The position numbers and the translations under genes are program-made. Below, piece by piece: positions 47,973-59,497 of a stretch of DNA of 64,000 nt. This DNA comes from Lingula anatina (Eukaryota; Brachiopoda; Lingulata; Lingulida; Lingulidae). A model generated the notes under the pieces. That model worked only from the letters and a program-made list of their open reading frames with translations, was not told the origin of the DNA and ran no database searches. The number at the start of each line of letters is the position of its first letter. The first letter of the stretch is position 1. Location: NCBI RefSeq assembly GCF_001039355.2, contig NW_019775425.1, positions 15,036-79,035 on the forward strand, written 5' to 3'.

Positions 47973-50900
47973 TTAAAATAAATATTATATGAATTGGGGT
48001 GGGGGGGGGCAGATTTAAATAATGGCAACTTTTTTCAAGCATAATATTATTACCGTATTTTCTGCACCCTAACCACCTGCATTTTGCTTTCACTTTCGTT
48101 TTTTTTTTTTTTTCTCATTTGTTTTTTGTTTCCAAGAAGAGCTGTAATGATAAAATGAGTCATACACAAACTAGCTCGAGCAGGTGCAGATAAAACATAC
48201 TTCTCGCGAATTGGTCTCTTTTTATCTGTAAATAAACAGGGCACAGGCTCGACAGACGCAGAAAAAAAATACTTTGCAAGAAAAACAAGATAAGTGATGG
48301 CCTTGATATGGTTTCGCTTTCTTCATCTACCGAAAAGTGAAAAAGAAATTAGTGAGTCACCTCAACTGAAATCGCGAAGTCACTGCTTAGATTATAAACG
48401 ATAACCAATCACGCACAAACTTTTTCAGTCAGAATCTTGCAATTCCAAAAATTTGATAAGAATTTATAAGCTTATTTCCTCATGCGACTCTTTTGTGTCA
48501 CACTTTTTATGTGTTATAGTATATTTTCCGGTAAAGCATAAAGCGGGTGACTCAGCACTCCCACTAAACAGCTACAGATGGATCAGTAATTTTATAATCA
48601 GGCACGTGTCTTCAGTCTTCAGCTCTTAATTCCATTAATATTTTCTACCCAGTTAATTGTCTATACACTGTTGGATCAAGGGCGTGAAAAAGGTTTCTTC
48701 TTATGTACCTTTTTTTTTTGCTCCCTCCACTTTTACATATACCTAGGGCCCTACATTTTGAATTAGAAAAAGATCGATGAAGTTTTGAGCACCATAAATG
48801 TATTTTGCTTACTCAGAAGAATAAAAACATCTATCTGTGGGTCTCATTTTATATTTTCTCCCATTTGGGAGAGAGAAGTCCTCGTTTGATCTGTAAAAAA
48901 TTGTGTGTGGAGGGGGTGGGGGTGGGGGGGGGGGCTCGCCCACTTTTTATTCTGCCTACGAGAATAGCGTAATCTTAGCACCCCCCAACTGTGCAAATTC
49001 CGACGTCTGTCTTTAGCCGTTATCATGCCGTAAATTGTATATTTGACACTTACCAAAGCGAGATCTCTTAATGGGTTTTTCCAGGATGTACAATGTAGGT
49101 GGCTAAATATTAAACGTGGGGATTTTCACGTTGTCCCAGCGGTATAAATAGAAGCACGTGAGCGTGTTCTAACATATACAGGAAGGACAGTGTAAGAAGA
49201 GACTTCAATAAGACTGTGATGACACTAAACTTCATGCAAAGAAACTGTTTACCTTGAAAAGATTTGCCATTTGAAACTGACGCTGAAGGTAAGAAACACA
49301 TTGAATTAAAATTATTTCATGTGAATTTTTGTGTAGCCCCAGTAGTAACTGTGTGTCTTGCGATCGCCCGCGTCTGTTGGTATGGTTGAATTAATTTATT
49401 TATTATTTACTACCGCAACAACTTCAAACCAAATCAGATTAAAGATGCCCTTTTGGTACATATATTTTGTGTCATATTCGGGGCAAAAATGTAGGAAAAG
49501 TTACAAGATTGTCAAACAGTTTTTTTCAAAATTTCATTACTTTTGATAGGCCTAATTCATTATTGTATTTCAACTAAGACCCCATTTCCAGAGGTTAGAT
49601 CGATCTACTTTAGATCGACCTAACTCCCTGGGTGTTCACGCTAAATAGCTGTCAGCCGAGAGGACACGAAAGTTAATTACCCCCTTACAGCTTGTAGTAG
49701 GCGGGACGGACATTTAAGCCGGATTATCTGACAGTAATCTAGTGAGACTCCCCGCGGGGATAGATCGATCTAAAAGCTCTGGGAATACAGCCTAAGGCGG
49801 TCTATCATACGCCTCTTTGTTTCAAAAATTTAGAAAAAGGATACTGGTAGTATATGTTTTCCCGCCAAACTACCAGAATCAGAAAACATTTCAGTAAAGA
49901 AAATGTGCCTGACCAGTTTTACTTTACAGCGGTCAAAGTCTGTAAGGGAAGGTAGGAGGGGTTTTTTTCGCGTCTAAAGAGCACTATGATTGAAATGTTG
50001 TAAAACAGATATACTCCTATGTTGCAAAACTTGATTGTAAAAGAAACTTTGAAATCCGAAATTATCCACGGAGGCTACAAATAGCTCACTTGACCCCCCC
50101 CCCCCCNCAAGGCAAGGGATCCAACAAGGAAATAAATTATATAGGCCTACTCGACTGATACCAACACTAGATGAAATAATAAAAAGTGCAATCTCAAAGT
50201 ATACATTTTCTTTAAAAATAACTCATAACTAATGTTTGTATAAGGAGAATTTGCTTGCCTGGTTCATTGTTAAACATCCCTTAACTAGGGTTTATTAATG
50301 TACGGCAACACCATTTCTCGCCATTAAATCACACTTGCAAGGTTTAAATTGGTGTGTAAAATGCACTATAAACCCAAAGAGCATAACGCTACACAGTATG
50401 TTTCTTCTTCAATACACTACGTGGACTCTACAGATAAATCGCACTGAGGATGTTAATGCCATTCTGGATTTTCTGAAATAATATAATACACTGTGCGATG
50501 AGGAAAGTAAGGTCACGTGAAATCGTGGTTCTAAAATATAGATATTAGTGTTTATGTATATATGTGTGAATGCCAATGACATCAAAGCTTAGGTAACAGA
50601 GCGATTTTATCCACACAGTTTCGTCCGCCTCCCAATTTTCTTTCCCATTTTGATGCATGTCGGAGCTAGAAAGGGTAATAACGAATATAATGTGACCCAA
50701 TTCCTGGCGGTCTTGTATGAAGCTTGTTCAGCATGTGAGTAAAGTATGCTCAGCTGCATGCCTAGAGGGCTAAATGAGTATAAAACTCCCGACATTTTCC
50801 TAACCACGATATGAAAATATAGACCCTAGCCAAGTTCAAGGTAGATTTAACATATATGTCAGAAAAAATATGACCAGCGCTTCCTCATTTTTAATCAACT

Positions 50901-51395
50901 ATAAATTGCTGGGATACCCTCTTCCCACGCTTTGTGCACTTCAGCACAGGTGCGGCTATTGCATGGACTGCTATCGCTGGCAGATCTTGCTTCTCTCTCT
51001 CTCTCTTTTTTTTTTCATAACCTGATACGCCTTGAACTAATAGAAAATTCTATCCCGTACGCGGATCACATTATGAGATAACATGCCTTCCCCTATCTTC
51101 ATATATTTAAAGTAATGTTAACTGGGATACTATAAGGACCCTATTTGGTTGAAATATTTCAATTAACGGTAATGTGGATAAATATTCTGCACGGAACAGT
51201 AGACAAAACACATCTGCACAGTGCAGCATTAACATCACTTTAACAATATTTGTGCAAATTAACATTCTACAATATATACATTAACATTAACGAGAAAAGT
51301 ATCAACCCAAGTTCAAGTTTCAGTAGGCTCGTGACAATGCTTAAAGACCCATGTGTGGCAGCGCAAATCACGTGTAACCATGTGATAAGACTCAC
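47761..51395. other. Long intergenic stretch, simple repeats, no gene seen
   Basis: Contains poly-G tracts (near 47855, 48000, 48920), an (ATA)n run at about 47932-47970, a possible MITE at 49578-49793 and an N at 50107. Open frames on both strands are short and unlike any family I know. Confidence 0.5.
49578..49793. mobile_element. Possible MITE with imperfect inverted ends
   Basis: Left ccatttccagaggttagatc and the reverse complement of the right end (gtattcccagagcttttagatc-like) match imperfectly, each followed by gatcgatcta. About 215 bp, no ORF. Family not assigned. Confidence 0.4.
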
Positions 51396-51570
51396 GCGTG
51401 GTGACGACCCCGGAGAACACCCAACACTGGCCGAACTTGACGGGCTGCTTCGTCTTCCAGTACTCCTCCAAGATGGCGACGCTCCCCACCCAGGCAGTGG
51501 GTGCAGTGCCGCCAGAGTAGTCGCCGGACCAGTTACCCACCAGAATTCCGTCGTCGTCCAGAGAGTTGGT
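51396..51570 (-). CDS. Lone transglutaminase catalytic-Cys exon
   Basis: The 175-bp exon lies between a clean acceptor (tcccatccag) and donor (ACGC|GTGAGT) and encodes 58 residues ending phase 1. It reads [20 protein letters not shown], then the APTAW and SVAILEEY blocks, and the active-site [12 protein letters not shown] of animal transglutaminases, which crosslink proteins through Gln and Lys (established). Reading is open and splice sites are intact, so it is not visibly decayed. I could not find the preceding exons (51.6-53.3 kb) or the following His/Asp exons (47.8-51.3 kb) on this strand, so it is either part of a gene with very long introns crossing other genes, or an isolated duplicated exon. 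Confidence 0.75.
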
Positions 51571-51642
51571 CTGGATGGGACAGCAAACATTTTACTCAAG
51601 TTTGGGTATTGAGTATGGTCAATAAAAAAATATATATATTAC

Positions 51643-51798
51643 CATGGGCGTCCGCAGGGGGGGGGTATCAATGGGGTCACTTGATCCCCCTGGAATTTTG
51701 GCGGGCACGTTAATTGCGGGTACCCAGCCAATCATTATCTCCCCCTTCAATGACTTTGCCCCCCCCCCCCCCTGGAAAATTTTCTGCGGACGCCCATG
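51643..51798. mobile_element. MITE with 15-bp perfect inverted ends
   Basis: Left end CATGGGCGTCCGCAG and right end CTGCGGACGCCCATG are perfect inverted repeats bounding 156 bp rich in G and C runs. It lies about 70 bp upstream of the transglutaminase exon on its strand. No ORF; no certain target-site duplication. Confidence 0.65.
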
Positions 51799-52187
51799 CC
51801 GACCTCACATCTGAAGTGATAATAGGTCTAACATTACATGCCGATCAGTGATCAGTTCCCGGAAGAAGTATTGGGGAAGTATTGACGAAACGCCGGAGCT
51901 CATTCAAGCGTATATTTCATTCTTTATTGGCTTAATCCGTCGATTATTCTGGACACATACATTTAAAGCTTGAGCGATCTCACTGAAACTAGGATTTAAA
52001 AAATCGACTTTTATTTATGTAAGCCCTCTGACGACTGGTTTTACAATCTCGGCCAGATCGTATTCTCAGGTAAAAATTAACGCTAAAGTATTGCGCAACC
52101 CTCACTGATAAGCTAGTTTACTCAGCGAGTCCTTTTTTAGATTTACAACTTGTTAACCCCTCTACCCAGTGGCGGATGTTGAGGGGG

Positions 52188-52223
<36 letters not shown>

Positions 52224-53374
52224 GGGGTCCCTTACCCCCCCCCCCCCCTTCGATTTCTGAAAAAAATTACGCCAATAGTTCCCTCCTGAAATTAGAATTC
52301 TGACTAGCTGAATCATAGTTCTAAACCGTACCAAATGACACCGTTCGCCCTCTAAAATGCCAACATTTCAGTGGGCCCCGAATTCCATGTCAGGGGGGGG
52401 GGGAGGTTGAGGATCGGCTTCGCATCTGCGGTCTGTCATTCCTAAAAAACTAGACCCCCTTCAAATAATTCCTGTTCTGCCCAGTAGCCCCCCCCCCCCA
52501 ACCCTCCTCCGAATAAAGATTTTTTTAATGTGACAGCATTATGTCATATCATGGCGAAGTTCATTTACGCATTACCTACGCGGAAAAGGGAATATGTTCT
52601 ACGTATCGTATCCCTTAAACATAACCTGGCTGTACCGGTAACTGGCTGTAACTGGTTACTTCAACAGACTCCTGAATCATGTCATGATCATGTGTTTTAT
52701 CATGTACAATCTGTTGCTGGCTTGTTTATGTGTCACGATTCCGTTAAGGAAAAAATATCCAGGATCCTCAAACATGAGATTATATAGTGTAAGATTTAAT
52801 GATAACTAGCACAGGTTTTGGTGACATTTTGCCATTTATTAAAACAAGTATTTTTTCTATGTAATCCAGTTGAAGATAAAATGGGCAACATTCCTACGAC
52901 AATTATTATTCTATCTCTAAACGGATTGTAAAGAGGACAAAATGACAGAAATTACCCTTTATTTTCAACTATATAACAAAAGTTGGTTTTTTCACTTGGC
53001 TTTAGAAAAGGTCTAACGGAACAAGGATATAAGTGGTTCTTTAACCACGTCCTTTCACATATTTTCCTTTCACATATTTTAAATAGGTTACATAATGATA
53101 TGATAGCCATTCTCCGGAAAAACTCAATTTCCCGTGTAAAATACATAGCATTTTTTTTTTCAAAACTACTACACAGTAATGTATTTTGTCTATACATTTG
53201 TACCTAAGGCACCTTGGAATAACGTGTTCTACTTTCATATTCATTTTATTTTAATTTAATTTGAGACAACAGAAAATTGTTTTAAGCAAAGCTCTTGTTG
53301 GCTTGCATAATTGCCATGCATTGTGAACTTCTATCTTCAACAAACTGAACATTATTATCTTGTCGAATTTTCAG
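51799..53374. other. No gene seen; poly-G/C tracts
   Basis: Includes a poly-G run at about 52180-52220 and a poly-C run at about 52238-52249, within sequence beginning cagtggcggatgttgag that resembles a hAT-type terminus. The last bases before 53375 (cgaattttcag) form the acceptor of the following gene. Confidence 0.45.
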
Positions 53375-53378
53375 AACC

Positions 53379-55817
53379 ATGCCTGGGGAGCAATTAGTGT
53401 GTGTTTGGCAAGCAGCTTTTGCCCAAGAGACGGACAAAGGCACCAAAACTCTTCAACACAATTCTTTAAAGAAAACCACAGCCCAGTTGGCCCATCTGCA
53501 GTCAGTCAACTATTCCGATCACAAATTTAATGAAACTTTCACAGACGATGCAGTGACATTCGACAAATATAAAACTTACGTTTCCAAAGCGCTTGCTGAG
53601 AAAGGGTTTGCCCCTAATGTTGTGTTCAACGACATAGAAAGAGCATGCTGGACCATGTGTAGAGAGGCCTACAGTAGTGCGCTACCCGACAAGGACCTTT
53701 TCCACCTCTGGCAAGTTGTCAACCGCCTTGCACAAGAAGGTTCCTACCCTCCAGTCGTGGCCCCGGAAGAACGCAATTGGCTCAGCGATAAAGTGGCCTC
53801 CATGCTGGATAAACACTGGAAAACCAAAGATGTCACATTCAAAAACCAAGGCGCCACATTTCAAGAATTGGTGGACAAGCTGAACGAAGTCTACTTCCAG
53901 GAATCGACATCAGCTGCTGTTCATGCCTGCATCGACAAGTTGCACATGCTGCTGGTGGAGGCAGTCTTGAAGACAGGTTGGCTGTATAAACGTACAAGAA
54001 AACAAGCCAACTGGACCAATTGGAACAAAAGATGGTTTGTCTTGAAGCCAGGTTGTCTAGAATACTACGAGCAGGTCGCCTCTGGTGAAAAGGGGGTCAA
54101 CAAGAAGGGCGAAATTATGATCACCAAGAACACCAAACTTGAAAACACTAGTAACTACAGGGGGGTGGTCCACAAGCTTTCTGGGTGTTTCAAGATATCA
54201 AACCTACCAATGATTGAGTGCGAGCTGGGTGGAACCAACTTTTGTAAGGCAGAAAGACGTGCGTGGCTTGTCAGTCTTGAAGAGGTTATCGATGCATGTA
54301 AAACAAAAGTAACACCAGTCCAAAAGCTCCTGAGAGAACTCCGCCAAAAACGAGATGAAGCTTCTGAAATCCATGGTCTTAAGGAAGAAAAGCCTAACCA
54401 GGCGTTTAAACCGCCGTCACCTAACCCATATCCAAGACCGTCTCCGCCAAAAACAAAGCCAAAGCAAATCATCCCCACTGAAGACGCCTTAAATAACAGG
54501 GGCAGCAGTTCAGAAGAAGAGGGGGAGGTATATGACAACAACAATGACAAAATCAAAGCTGTCTTTGTGAAAATTGACCGCAGCGGCAACGGCTGTATAG
54601 ACCGAGGGGAATTCTCCTCCTTTATCCACGAACTTGGTCTCAACATGCCAGAGAAAGAGGTAAACATGGTTTTCAACACCATAGACAAAGACTTGGATGG
54701 ACGGATTGAGTTTGCAGAATTTGAAGATTATTTCCTGCGATACATCATAGATGAGAGTGGTAACGGGGCTTGCGTGGCAGCACTCCGGGCTGCTTTCCTT
54801 GAGGCTGACAGAGACGGCACAGGGACACTAAACTTCAAGCAATTTGCAGAATATCACTGGGAAAAGAGAAGGTCCATTCGAGTATCAAAATTATTTAATG
54901 CGTTTAACAAGATGGACAAAAAAGAGAAGGGTGTGATCACGTTTACAGATTTCCGAGATATGCACCTGCGGGAAGAAAGTGAGCTAGAGCTTCCAAATCT
55001 GGCGGAAAAAATGGAAAAAATAGATGAAGAGGGCGAGAGCAGTGTCTTTGAGCGCCAGCTCAGAAAGGAATACCACGACACAGATGCTGACCAGCTGGCA
55101 AAATATGTGCGCAACAGATGGGACAAATTCGCAACTTTCCGTCGTCTTGGTGCCTCTGGCGAGCCCGTCATGACAGGTGGCCATGGTATGGTGGCAGACA
55201 TCGTTCCAGGGAAATACAACTTAATGGACATTGCCTGCTTCAGTGATCTTCCTCCCCTCATCCCTAAACATACGACGGTCAAAGGCGTCCGCTGGGCTTC
55301 GAGCACTACCCCTGGGAAGTCGGGCAAGGTTATTTTCCCCAACGATTTCAGTGGTGTCATCGCCACCGATATCGCTACCAATGAGCACTTGAGGTACTAC
55401 GGATGCAGCATCGCCGACGCCCAACAAGAGAAGATTTCGCTTCTATATCGTCACGGCATCCAGGACTTCACCTACGAAAACAAGTACCTCGAAGATTACG
55501 TCACAAGCAAAAATGGTGGGGCTGGGATCGAAAAGCACGACTTCTCCCATCTTGATTGTCCACTTGATGAGGATTCGGGCATTTTCGTCTTGGCGAAATT
55601 CGTTGGTGACGACGAGCTGCACGTGACGGGCTTCAAAGTACCGGTTCGCCACACTGTCTATATCCCCGGGGGTTGCATCCACTCTAATGACTATCTTAAA
55701 GGGACGTGGAGAACCATGTTGTCAGACGAGACTGACATCGACCACGTGCACCTCGTGCAGCCGTCCAGTGACGACATGAGAGGAGATTTTGAGCACTTCA
55801 AATTTCATTTTGCTTGA
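53379..55817 (+). CDS. PH / EF-hand protein with unrecognised cupin-like C-terminal domain
   Basis: An intronless 812-residue protein; ATG lies four bases after a cgaattttcag acceptor, implying a 5' UTR intron. Residues 1-190 are helical with no clear family. Residues 195-308 are a PH domain close to SWAP-70/DEF6 (GWLYKRTRKQANWTNWNKRW, FVLKPGCLEYY). A Pro/Lys-rich acidic linker (about 335-390) leads to four EF-hand units: DRSGNGCIDRGE (400-411) and DKDLDGRIEFAE (436-447) are canonical, DRDGTGTLNFKQ (477-488) and DKKEKGVITFTD (513-524) are degenerate. Residues 560-812 form a separate beta-rich domain with cupin-like features (PVRHTVYIPGGCIHSNDYL, TDIDHVHLV). It suggests a calcium-sensing, phosphoinositide-binding cytoplasmic protein; catalysis by the C-domain is conjecture. 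The ORF is richer in G+C than its surroundings. Confidence 0.8.
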   Translation: MPGEQLVCVWQAAFAQETDKGTKTLQHNSLKKTTAQLAHLQSVNYSDHKFNETFTDDAVTFDKYKTYVSKALAEKGFAPNVVFNDIERACWTMCREAYSSALPDKDLFHLWQVVNRLAQEGSYPPVVAPEERNWLSDKVASMLDKHWKTKDVTFKNQGATFQELVDKLNEVYFQESTSAAVHACIDKLHMLLVEAVLKTGWLYKRTRKQANWTNWNKRWFVLKPGCLEYYEQVASGEKGVNKKGEIMITKNTKLENTSNYRGVVHKLSGCFKISNLPMIECELGGTNFCKAERRAWLVSLEEVIDACKTKVTPVQKLLRELRQKRDEASEIHGLKEEKPNQAFKPPSPNPYPRPSPPKTKPKQIIPTEDALNNRGSSSEEEGEVYDNNNDKIKAVFVKIDRSGNGCIDRGEFSSFIHELGLNMPEKEVNMVFNTIDKDLDGRIEFAEFEDYFLRYIIDESGNGACVAALRAAFLEADRDGTGTLNFKQFAEYHWEKRRSIRVSKLFNAFNKMDKKEKGVITFTDFRDMHLREESELELPNLAEKMEKIDEEGESSVFERQLRKEYHDTDADQLAKYVRNRWDKFATFRRLGASGEPVMTGGHGMVADIVPGKYNLMDIACFSDLPPLIPKHTTVKGVRWASSTTPGKSGKVIFPNDFSGVIATDIATNEHLRYYGCSIADAQQEKISLLYRHGIQDFTYENKYLEDYVTSKNGGAGIEKHDFSHLDCPLDEDSGIFVLAKFVGDDELHVTGFKVPVRHTVYIPGGCIHSNDYLKGTWRTMLSDETDIDHVHLVQPSSDDMRGDFEHFKFHFA

Positions 55818-57546
55818 AAAAATTTTCCTCTACAATGAAGAAGAAATGGACACTAGTGTTTGACTGAAATCGAAATTTATTTAGATTCCACATATTAAAA
55901 ATGAATAGGTTTCTATTTACAAAGTTACCAGAGCAGTCCATTTCATTGCTGACAAACTTGAGTTTTAAAGCACACATAATTTGCAAAAGAGGGTCATTTT
56001 CCAAAATGTCAGCTAAGCGTCTAATCGTACTGAATTGATTATGCTGCTTTTCAGATTAATTTAACTGATCGAACTGAAAACTCATGTGTCAATTCGTACA
56101 TGTTAATCCTAATCGTTATTAAGGGTATATATGCTTGATTTGCTACTGTACTCACTACTGCGCCTAAAATGAACAATTTTCTTGAAAGATTGGGATTCAG
56201 CCGTCAGCATCAGGCAGTCCAGATCAGCTGATATTATTTGCATCTATTTAGAAGCTTTTCGTTAACACATAGAACAGATAACAGGACGCATGTAAATAAT
56301 TATAAGAGAAAAATGTACACAAGCTTTATCCAGCTCGTCACTATTTTGTTTAAAGTTTTTCTTCGTTTGGCTTTTTTAAAATTAAAATGTGGCCAATCAT
56401 CTTTACTACGGTCCTATGCTAATAAATGTAACAGGATGATCGAGTGCAGGCTACTAGTACCTTGATTCTTCTTTTTTAATTCTACTATTTTTGCATCTAT
56501 AATTTGTCTCGTTTACGTTCCCCCACCCCGGACAGTTTTTTTATTTTTTCTTGATCCCCCCTTCTGGATTGATTGAAAAATCCCCCCCCCCTCCATAATA
56601 AAGAATATACGAACTGTGCAAAATTCATATTTTTCATTATGACATAAAGAGTATGGCATGAAAAACTCCACTCATGTGGGGACTTCAATAAAAAAAATGT
56701 GTGTACAAATTGAATGGTTTTACAAAAAAAAAAAAAAAAAAAAAAACTTTTGAATGCAAACATTATTTTTCTCTTCAATTTAGGCACTCTATAATAAGAC
56801 ATGTACAGGATTTAACCGTAGATAGTAAATACTAGAGTTTATTCCATTTTCTTTATTAAAGAAATCTAATACAAAGTTGCGAGATAATTTTAAAAGTCAG
56901 GAAAATGGTTTTTTAATTTAAGGTCAGTGAATTGTCAGGGAAATTGGCATTTTGGTCAGAGGAAACTTCATGTCAGCAACGTCAGAAAAGGTTAGGGAAA
57001 AATAAAATTCTAGGAAATTTTTAATATTTTATGTAGCTATGACATTCTTCCAGCAATATAAAAGATAACACTTGCTGACCAAAACCATGAGTAAGGTTTT
57101 AAACATCATCTATGTTAAATTTTAATATTTTCATATTTGTTATCTAGTAAATCATAATAAAATTGGTTTGATGAAAAAAATTAAACAGTTATTGGCGGAT
57201 TGGACGTTGTAGGGAAGGTGGAGGCCGAAATATTAGGTGGTATTGGTCAGTAAAAATCAGGATTTGGTGAAAGTCGGGGAATTTTTATTTTTCCAACTAA
57301 CTGGCAACCCTGTATGAAAGGAAAGTCGAAAAGATATAATGAAATTTAATCAGACACAAATTGTTAATATTTTATATATGCATGTATTCTAGTGGGATAT
57401 GATACTTTGTGGGATGTCAAATATCCCATACCTTATGGTGCTTAATTTAATATTACGCATGATGAGAAGGTGTAACCAACACTTTATTGCAAATTTCAAT
57501 AGAAATGTAAGAATTTCTACATTGAAAGATGAAGAAAATCTGAATT

Positions 57547-57586
<40 letters not shown>

Positions 57587-58985
57587 CAAAAATTAATTTT
57601 CTCAAGACTCCTCTTATCTATTATTTTCAAATTTCGAGACTACCCTAATTTTTGTTTAAAAATATCAGGTCCCCACCCCCATTTTCTCCTCCCTCCTCCC
57701 TCTCCAACTTAAATAATAACTGGTCCCCCTTGTACGACATTTATCCGTTTGCATTTAGTAAATTAAAACAAATGTTATGAAATAAATGGTACATTTTACA
57801 TTTAAAATGTATGCCTACGGAATATGGCAAATATTGTTAAGGTTCATTTTTCAGGTTCTTTTCTTATTCAAACTGCGTTTGACGATGAAACAAAAAATTT
57901 TGCTGACTCAATACTTTGAATCCACCATGCAGAATTGCTGGTGCTCAGTTCGCATTTATGGGAATAAACACGTAGGCAAAGTTCTTAATTCATTGCATCC
58001 CTACCTGTCATTTTTTCATTCTTTTTTAGCAGCAACACATCTGTAATAAGGTCGTTATTCAATTAATTTTTATATTTATGGATTATCGAAGTGATAGCGT
58101 GACTGCATGTTTACCGTGACCAGTATTAGTCACAGTCTGGTGCAGTCAAACTGATTATGACCATTGTCTTTTTTCAATGTATTTTAACATGAAAAAAATA
58201 TAATCGTGTCTTTCATGAAGCGCGTACTTTTCTGTTCGATTTTTAGATGTACTTTGGTTCAACGAGATATATCTACGACAATGAGCTTGTTGTTATAAGA
58301 GATGACAACTTAGATTGAGCTTTACACTCGTTCACGCCCTTCCTTATATGCCGCAGTTTAAAGAATAGTTACGCCAGAAATCATCCAGATAAGAAAATAC
58401 TTTTTTAAGTCAGTAGTAAGTTTATTGTTGTATGTATACATATGGATGTCTTGTGTCTAGTGGTCAGTAATTGACGCACTCTGATGAACTGATCATTAAC
58501 TTTGTTGTATTCTAGATGTGTTCCAGCATGAAAAATATTTGTATCGTTGTTTTGTATTGCGCTTGCATGTGGTTTCTCATATTGTATGTCAATGTTTATA
58601 CTTGATAATCCGAATAAATAACGCATCATTTCTATTATACATGTACAGACATTGCATGCATTTTTGCATATTCTAATAACTGTGACAGCCCGCTTCGTCG
58701 CCGTCCATCACATGTATTGTTTAACCAGTAACTGCTAAAAACCATTCTGTTTTACTTAAAATTAACTGAGTGGCGTGTATGATAATAAGGCACTCAGTTA
58801 TTTCGAAAATAAAGTATGATCGGATTATTTTGGCAAAAAGTTATTGATTACTGAAATGTGTTCGTTTTTGTTGAAAACTAGCGATTGGAATGACTTCTGT
58901 TAGGTTTTTTCACACTTTGCCGTCTAGTTCTTCAATCCAAAACTTGTATCAGAGTAGTTGTTTGTTTAGTTCATTTGGAATTAGA
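55818..58985. other. Intergenic, no gene seen
   Basis: AT-rich, with poly-A/T runs (56728-56746), poly-C near 56583 and a (TA)n run at 57549-57584. No supported exons. Confidence 0.55.
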
Positions 58986-59022
58986 TATTGCTTAGGACAG
59001 CTTACAACACGTGCACCGCAGG

Positions 59023-59211
59023 ATTGGCCTGCTCTCCGATGACCGATGGCGGCAAGCCTGTATTTTCCACCGAGATAAAGAAGGTTTGGTCAGTGCAATA
59101 TTTCCGACCAATTAGACTGCGATGGTTAAGCCAAGGCCACCAAAACAACTTAAACCCAGACGCGATGAACTTGATTGGTCCAGGGTGTTGCTTATACAAC
59201 TCCTTGATTGG
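59023..59211. promoter_or_regulatory. Cluster of four CCAAT boxes
   Basis: ATTGG at 59023-59027, CCAAT at 59108-59112, ATTGG at 59174-59178 and 59207-59211, several in the fuller GATTGGTC context. They lie 290-480 bases upstream of the class C receptor ATG. CCAAT boxes bind NF-Y (established); the promoter role here is inference. Confidence 0.45.
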
Positions 59212-59497
59212 TCAAACAACGGACACACTATTTTGGTCAAATCAGTAACGAGAAAGTCTGATTAGTTCATTGTCATTGCCACTAGTTCATACAATTTGCA
59301 TATGTTCGAAAAGTGATTAATGACACTTTGCTGCTTTTAAACCAAACCAGCGACAAAAAAATCACTCTTTAGAAACTGTTTGGGTGTTTTACCTAAAACG
59401 TTTTTCCTCTGTCGACCAAACTTATTTGGTTGTACATGTAATTCACCGAACTTTTCGCATCTTAAAGAGTACATTTTTTCGCTGCTATGGTACGAAA

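Noticed and set aside
54155-55381. Minus-strand frames of 175-177 residues opposite the PH/EF-hand gene
   Set aside because: Long because the sense gene is G+C-richer and long; composition is Ser/Leu-rich shadow with no domain.
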